IMG/VR virus record: IMGVR_UViG_3300037493_003260
Location: 1 to 64,000 of that record
From: a virus
DNA: 64,000 nucleotides
Strand: one strand, 5' to 3'
The position numbers were made by a program, and so were the translations under genes. The notes under the pieces were generated by a model. That model did no database searches. It was not told where the DNA came from and saw only the letters and a list, made by a program, of their open reading frames with translations. Below, one piece after another: positions 61,010-64,000 of the stretch; position 1 is the first letter of the stretch; the number at the start of each line of letters is the position of its first letter.

Positions 61010-61783
61010 CTAGAACGGAATGTCGTCCAAGTCAGGTAAGTCAAAACCACCTGGGTTCGGGGGCATTGGCGTTGTCGGCAATTGTGTTTCTTTATCCTGC
61101 TGAAATGGCGACGGTGCTTGTCCTGCAGCAGGGGCAGCCGCACGTGGCGGTGGAACACGGCCTGCAAGATAGGAGTTGATTTTGTCTACGGGTGTGGCTT
61201 TAAAAATCGTAGCCAGCGTAAACAATTTCAATGCCTGTTCTTCTGCTGTTAAAGGCACCACAGCCATAGTCGGGGTAATGCGATATTCTGTATCATCCCG
61301 TTTAAGACCTTTGCGTGAAATCACAATGTCGTACCCATTCGGGTCGCCGTTGATTTCGGCAAACTTCATAATGTCCTCTTTCAGGGTACGGCTGAACTGC
61401 CAAATTTTCATCTGGCCGTCCGTGCGGTCAATCACGTTTACCGCATATTTCAACCTGGGGTCGTAGGTGGAAAACGTCTTACGAAACAGGTCTCTTGCTT
61501 CTTCTTCCTTGCCGCCTTCTCTTAAGGCACGTGCCTGGTCCAGATATTTCTGCTTATCTGGGTGATGGCATACAGGGCAATCTTTGCCAGGGCAGTTTGC
61601 GGTACGTTTGATTTTGTTAAACCAATGCTCATAAAAGTGAAAATAGTGCCCACGAATACGGACACGTGTGTCACCTTCTGGAAGCTTCAGCCTAACAATT
61701 GCGGACCTACCTTCAGGTCCTGATTTCGTTACTGCGTCCTGCTCCTCTGGAGAATCCGCCCAGGGGTTGATTGAGTCTGTCAT
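61010..61783 (-). CDS. Single-stranded DNA-binding protein (gp32-like)
   Basis: A 257-residue protein. A zinc-binding CPGKDCPVCHH at about 64-75 lies within an OB-fold-like core (VRIRGHYFHFYEHWF). A Pro/Ala/Gln-rich linker is followed by the acidic-hydrophobic tail FDLPDLDDIPF, the standard SSB partner-binding tip. It is the first of the recombination genes and follows an HNH gene (ATGA overlap). Confidence 0.82.
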   Translation of the reverse strand: MTDSINPWADSPEEQDAVTKSGPEGRSAIVRLKLPEGDTRVRIRGHYFHFYEHWFNKIKRTANCPGKDCPVCHHPDKQKYLDQARALREGGKEEEARDLFRKTFSTYDPRLKYAVNVIDRTDGQMKIWQFSRTLKEDIMKFAEINGDPNGYDIVISRKGLKRDDTEYRITPTMAVVPLTAEEQALKLFTLATIFKATPVDKINSYLAGRVPPPRAAAPAAGQAPSPFQQDKETQLPTTPMPPNPGGFDLPDLDDIPF

Positions 61784-62268
61784 TGTTTTTTACTCCTTTG
61801 TCTATTGGTTATTTTTAAACATTGAGACGTAAAGGCTGCTGCTGAGTAGCCCCTTTTCATAAAGTTGCACATCTTACAGCAAGAAACAACATTATCAAAA
61901 GTATACCCAATCGTGTTGTCTACTCGGTCCAACCCGATTGTTTTTATAGGCTCCCCGCAGTAAGTGCATGGGGCCTTCCAAAATGTGTTAAACTGCTCAA
62001 AAGTGAGCGTAAAAATCCGTCCCAAACGTCTGGAGGATTTCTTGTAACAAATGTACTTTCCACGTGGTACGAAAGTCCGATAATACCTGTCGTCTGCTAG
62101 AATCTTTTCCTTGTTATTGTGTCTCCAGATGGCTTTAAATGCTAGGCTACAGGTTTTGCAATACACCGTTAGCTTGTCAAAGTTTCGAGTAGCCTTGTAA
62201 AACTCTGCTGGTGGCAGTACCCGTTGACACTTTGGACAATACTTGGCGTTACCAATCTTGCGGGGCAT
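61780..62268 (-). CDS. HNH homing endonuclease with zinc ribbon
   Basis: A 162-residue paralogue. It has the ribbon CPKC...CKTC and the core CTYCG, GLDRVDNTIGYT and CCKMCNFMK, closest to the gene at 52116. It is placed directly before the SSB gene and overlaps both neighbours. Confidence 0.87.
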   Translation of the reverse strand: MPRKIGNAKYCPKCQRVLPPAEFYKATRNFDKLTVYCKTCSLAFKAIWRHNNKEKILADDRYYRTFVPRGKYICYKKSSRRLGRIFTLTFEQFNTFWKAPCTYCGEPIKTIGLDRVDNTIGYTFDNVVSCCKMCNFMKRGYSAAAFTSQCLKITNRQRSKKQ

Positions 62269-62684
62269 TAGTTTTTATTTTTGCCCATTTCAAGGGAAAG
62301 TACGTCCATAATTTTCTTGCATGTTAAGATGCCCTGTTCGGAAGCATCCTTGTAGGACTCAAGGACTTTTTCGACTTCAACCAGGTCATTGACAGAGTTG
62401 CGTGCTTCTCGTTCACCAACTGCGCTAACAAACTTGTCGCCTGACACGTTGCTTTCCATCTTCAAGCTGATGTATTTGCTAACCTCGTTGTTATCCCGTG
62501 CTGCCTTTGATTCGCCGTAACGACATGAGAGGTACATAAAGTCCCCTGTCAAAACGTTAAGCTTTTCAATATACCAATCAACGGGCCTGAAGGTACTGTT
62601 ACGCATAGCGAGTTCACGTAACTCTTTAGCGATTGCTCCCACACTCTCGAATACTTCTTTATCACTGGCGGTTATCAGGCTCAT
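62268..62684 (-). CDS. Hypothetical protein
   Basis: A 138-residue, mainly helical protein upstream of SSB in the recombination block, with CRYGESKAARDNNE and a long charged middle. The stop overlaps the HNH start (TAATG). The family is not recognised; a replication accessory is possible. Confidence 0.6.
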   Translation of the reverse strand: MSLITASDKEVFESVGAIAKELRELAMRNSTFRPVDWYIEKLNVLTGDFMYLSCRYGESKAARDNNEVSKYISLKMESNVSGDKFVSAVGEREARNSVNDLVEVEKVLESYKDASEQGILTCKKIMDVLSLEMGKNKN

Positions 62685-62695
62685 CGGTTTTCTCC

Positions 62696-63103
62696 TTATT
62701 TCATTGTGTCGGTGAATTTGTGTTCTTTAAATTCTAGTTCCGACTCTTTAACAACATACTTATTGTACCAGTCCTGTTTGTAAACCTTAATCTTGTTTGG
62801 CACGTAGCGTACTTCTAGAGCCGAGAATTTCAAGTCCTGCCTTGCTAATGCAGGCTGGTCGTTAACAATTTTTCTAAGACCTTCGATAGCCTCTTCCTCG
62901 GTGGCAAATGATATTGGGATTCCCCTGATGCTACTCTTTTTTTGGTACACATGCGGAGACCCAATAGGAGTCCAGAAATACTGCAATGTTTTAGGAGAAT
63001 CTGCGGCTACATTACCGTCCAGTTCCCCAGTAAAATCCCCTGAAATAGGCACTGGCCCTACTGCCCATTTTGTACAAATAATCCATCGTGTCGGTAATGT
63101 CAT
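62696..63103 (-). CDS. Hypothetical protein
   Basis: A 135-residue protein, first gene behind promoter 63135-63163, with an AAAGGAGACTT ribosome site. Its Trp-rich start (RWIICTKWAVGPVP) and a later basic helix are visible. The family is not recognised. Confidence 0.6.
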   Translation of the reverse strand: MTLPTRWIICTKWAVGPVPISGDFTGELDGNVAADSPKTLQYFWTPIGSPHVYQKKSSIRGIPISFATEEEAIEGLRKIVNDQPALARQDLKFSALEVRYVPNKIKVYKQDWYNKYVVKESELEFKEHKFTDTMK

Positions 63104-63134
63104 AAGTCTCCTTTGTTAATGTGCTATTAATAAT

Positions 63135-63163
63135 ATTATACCACAAAACGGCGTGTATGACAA
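63135..63163 (-). promoter_or_regulatory. Promoter for the recombination gene block
   Basis: TTGTCA (63163-63158), 17-base spacer, TATAAT (63140-63135), 32 bases before the start codon at 63103. Confidence 0.87.
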
Positions 63164-63170
63164 CAGCTAT

Positions 63171-63758
63171 TTAATCCCGTAGTCCATTTGCCTTCTCTTC
63201 GCTCGGAGGAACGTTTTTTCTATTCCCGTCAGCTAGCAGGTACTCAATTTTACTCCCGTATCGGCACTCTCGTGCAACAGCATACACGAGGTCATCAAAC
63301 TTTTGTTTGCCAGTTTCAAGTTTTTCAAAATTGTAATAGCTCCATACCTGTTTTTTGTTCTCCCTAAAAATTGTAACCACATGGCCAATATTTCTGGTCT
63401 TACTGGAAACACCCAGTAAAAATACATCATGGATTCCCATACGCTTAAGGACCTCAAGGGTAAGGATGGCATAGTCTTCGCAATCCCCTGTACCATCGGT
63501 CAGAGTTGTGTGGGGTTCTTTCCACTCATCAGCGGGCGTGCGGTCTTCCTTATATCTGATATGGGTTGCCAGCCAGCGGGACAGTCCTTTGTAGTTACCT
63601 ACCCCAACCTCATCTGCAATTTGCTGTAGTTGCACGTTCTCTACAGCGGTCTCCTCTGCAGTTTTCGTTTCAATAATATAAGCATTTGCCTTGACATTAA
63701 AATACAAGAAAAAGGCCACAAACAAACTCATTATGACACATATTGATTTTTTGTTCAT
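63171..63758 (-). CDS. Transglutaminase-like cysteine peptidase, exported
   Basis: A 195-residue protein with an N-terminal signal or anchor (residues ~4-26: SICVIMSLFVAFFLYFNVKA). The core matches the bacterial transglutaminase-like (BTLCP) group: WLATHIRYKEDR, GTGDCEDYAILTLEVL (Cys), GHVVTIF (His) and a Trp-Ser-Tyr-Tyr-Asn stretch. It may act on the host envelope or on surface proteins. Its start overlaps the upstream stop. Confidence 0.75.
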   Translation of the reverse strand: MNKKSICVIMSLFVAFFLYFNVKANAYIIETKTAEETAVENVQLQQIADEVGVGNYKGLSRWLATHIRYKEDRTPADEWKEPHTTLTDGTGDCEDYAILTLEVLKRMGIHDVFLLGVSSKTRNIGHVVTIFRENKKQVWSYYNFEKLETGKQKFDDLVYAVARECRYGSKIEYLLADGNRKNVPPSEEKANGLRD

Positions 63759-64000
63759 TTTGCTCTCCGTTTTGCCTTATCAACTATTTTTGATTTTTCC
63801 TCAGGAGTTAATTTCCTGTCTTCCATGCCTGCCATCTGCAATTTAATGTAGCGGTCGGCTGAAGCGGCAATCGTTATTGACTGAAAATCTATGTTCTGAA
63901 AATCCCTGACCATGAGAGTGTACTTGCGCTTCCAGTCTACCAGGTTCTTCATGTCGGTATCTTTGACATAAACGGGTTGCCATAAAGGCACCTGTGTTAA
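63755..64000 (-). CDS. Hypothetical protein, possibly partial at window edge
   Basis: The frame is open to the window end, so the start may lie outside. Within the window, GTG 63991 and ATG 63952 (MKNLVDWKRKY) are candidates. It is basic, ends EEKSKIVDKAKRRAK, and overlaps the next start (ATGA). Confidence 0.5.
   Translation of the reverse strand, partial: LTQVPLWQPVYVKDTDMKNLVDWKRKYTLMVRDFQNIDFQSITIAASADRYIKLQMAGMEDRKLTPEEKSKIVDKAKRRAK

Overview
The window is 64 kb of a tailed double-stranded DNA phage. Every protein gene I can support lies on the minus strand, so the text order below (low to high coordinate) is the reverse of transcription. A tape-measure gene and a tail-tube gene without any sheath gene point to a siphovirus-like virion. 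The host cannot be read directly. Strong AAAGGAG ribosome sites, near-perfect TTGACA/TATAAT promoters and collagen-like Gly-Pro-Thr fibres fit a Bacillota host, but this is inference.

In transcription order (64000 down to 1): 64000-53645 holds DNA metabolism (gp32-like SSB, RuvC-like resolvase, RecA-like recombinase, PD-(D/E)XK nuclease, SbcD/SbcC-type pair) with an alpha/beta hydrolase and many small zinc proteins. 53644-48111 holds a metallophosphoesterase, a deoxyribosyltransferase-like protein, an AAA ATPase, two sister membrane proteins and a sigma-region-4 regulator. 47569-44278 encodes the terminase. 43737-34213 holds virion or accessory proteins, including a ParB-domain polyvalent protein and a subtilisin. 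34210-23326 holds portal, fibres, head morphogenesis, prohead protease/scaffold, major capsid and adaptor. 23315-18338 holds collagen-like fibres and a glycosyltransferase. 18290-3042 holds neck, tail tube, frameshifted chaperones, tape measure, hub and tail-tip proteins. 3038-1802 holds small genes. 1522-1374 carries a CAT tRNA and tRNA-His, and a terminator lies at 994-1047. The leftmost 950 bases carry no genes but three families of short repeats.

The most striking content is the density of selfish elements placed in essential virion genes. The major capsid gene is split into three exons by two related group I introns, one carrying a LAGLIDADG endonuclease. The middle exon is only 70 bases, so simple ORF calling misses it. 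A LAGLIDADG intein interrupts the catalytic HGTHC motif of the subtilisin, and an HNH intein interrupts the nuclease domain of the large terminase. Free-standing endonucleases add five HNH, one GIY-YIG and one further LAGLIDADG gene, making ten endonuclease-bearing genes in 50 kb. Four of the HNH enzymes are close paralogues of each other.

Other points: a canonical A AAA AAC slippery site joins the two tail chaperone frames; a short TI-x-S-x-A-x-I repeat runs across three consecutive tail genes; and a 13-residue motif of the capsid N-terminus recurs in a small protein near the portal gene. Annotation is from reading the sequence only; functional names rest on recognised motifs and gene order, not on database searches.
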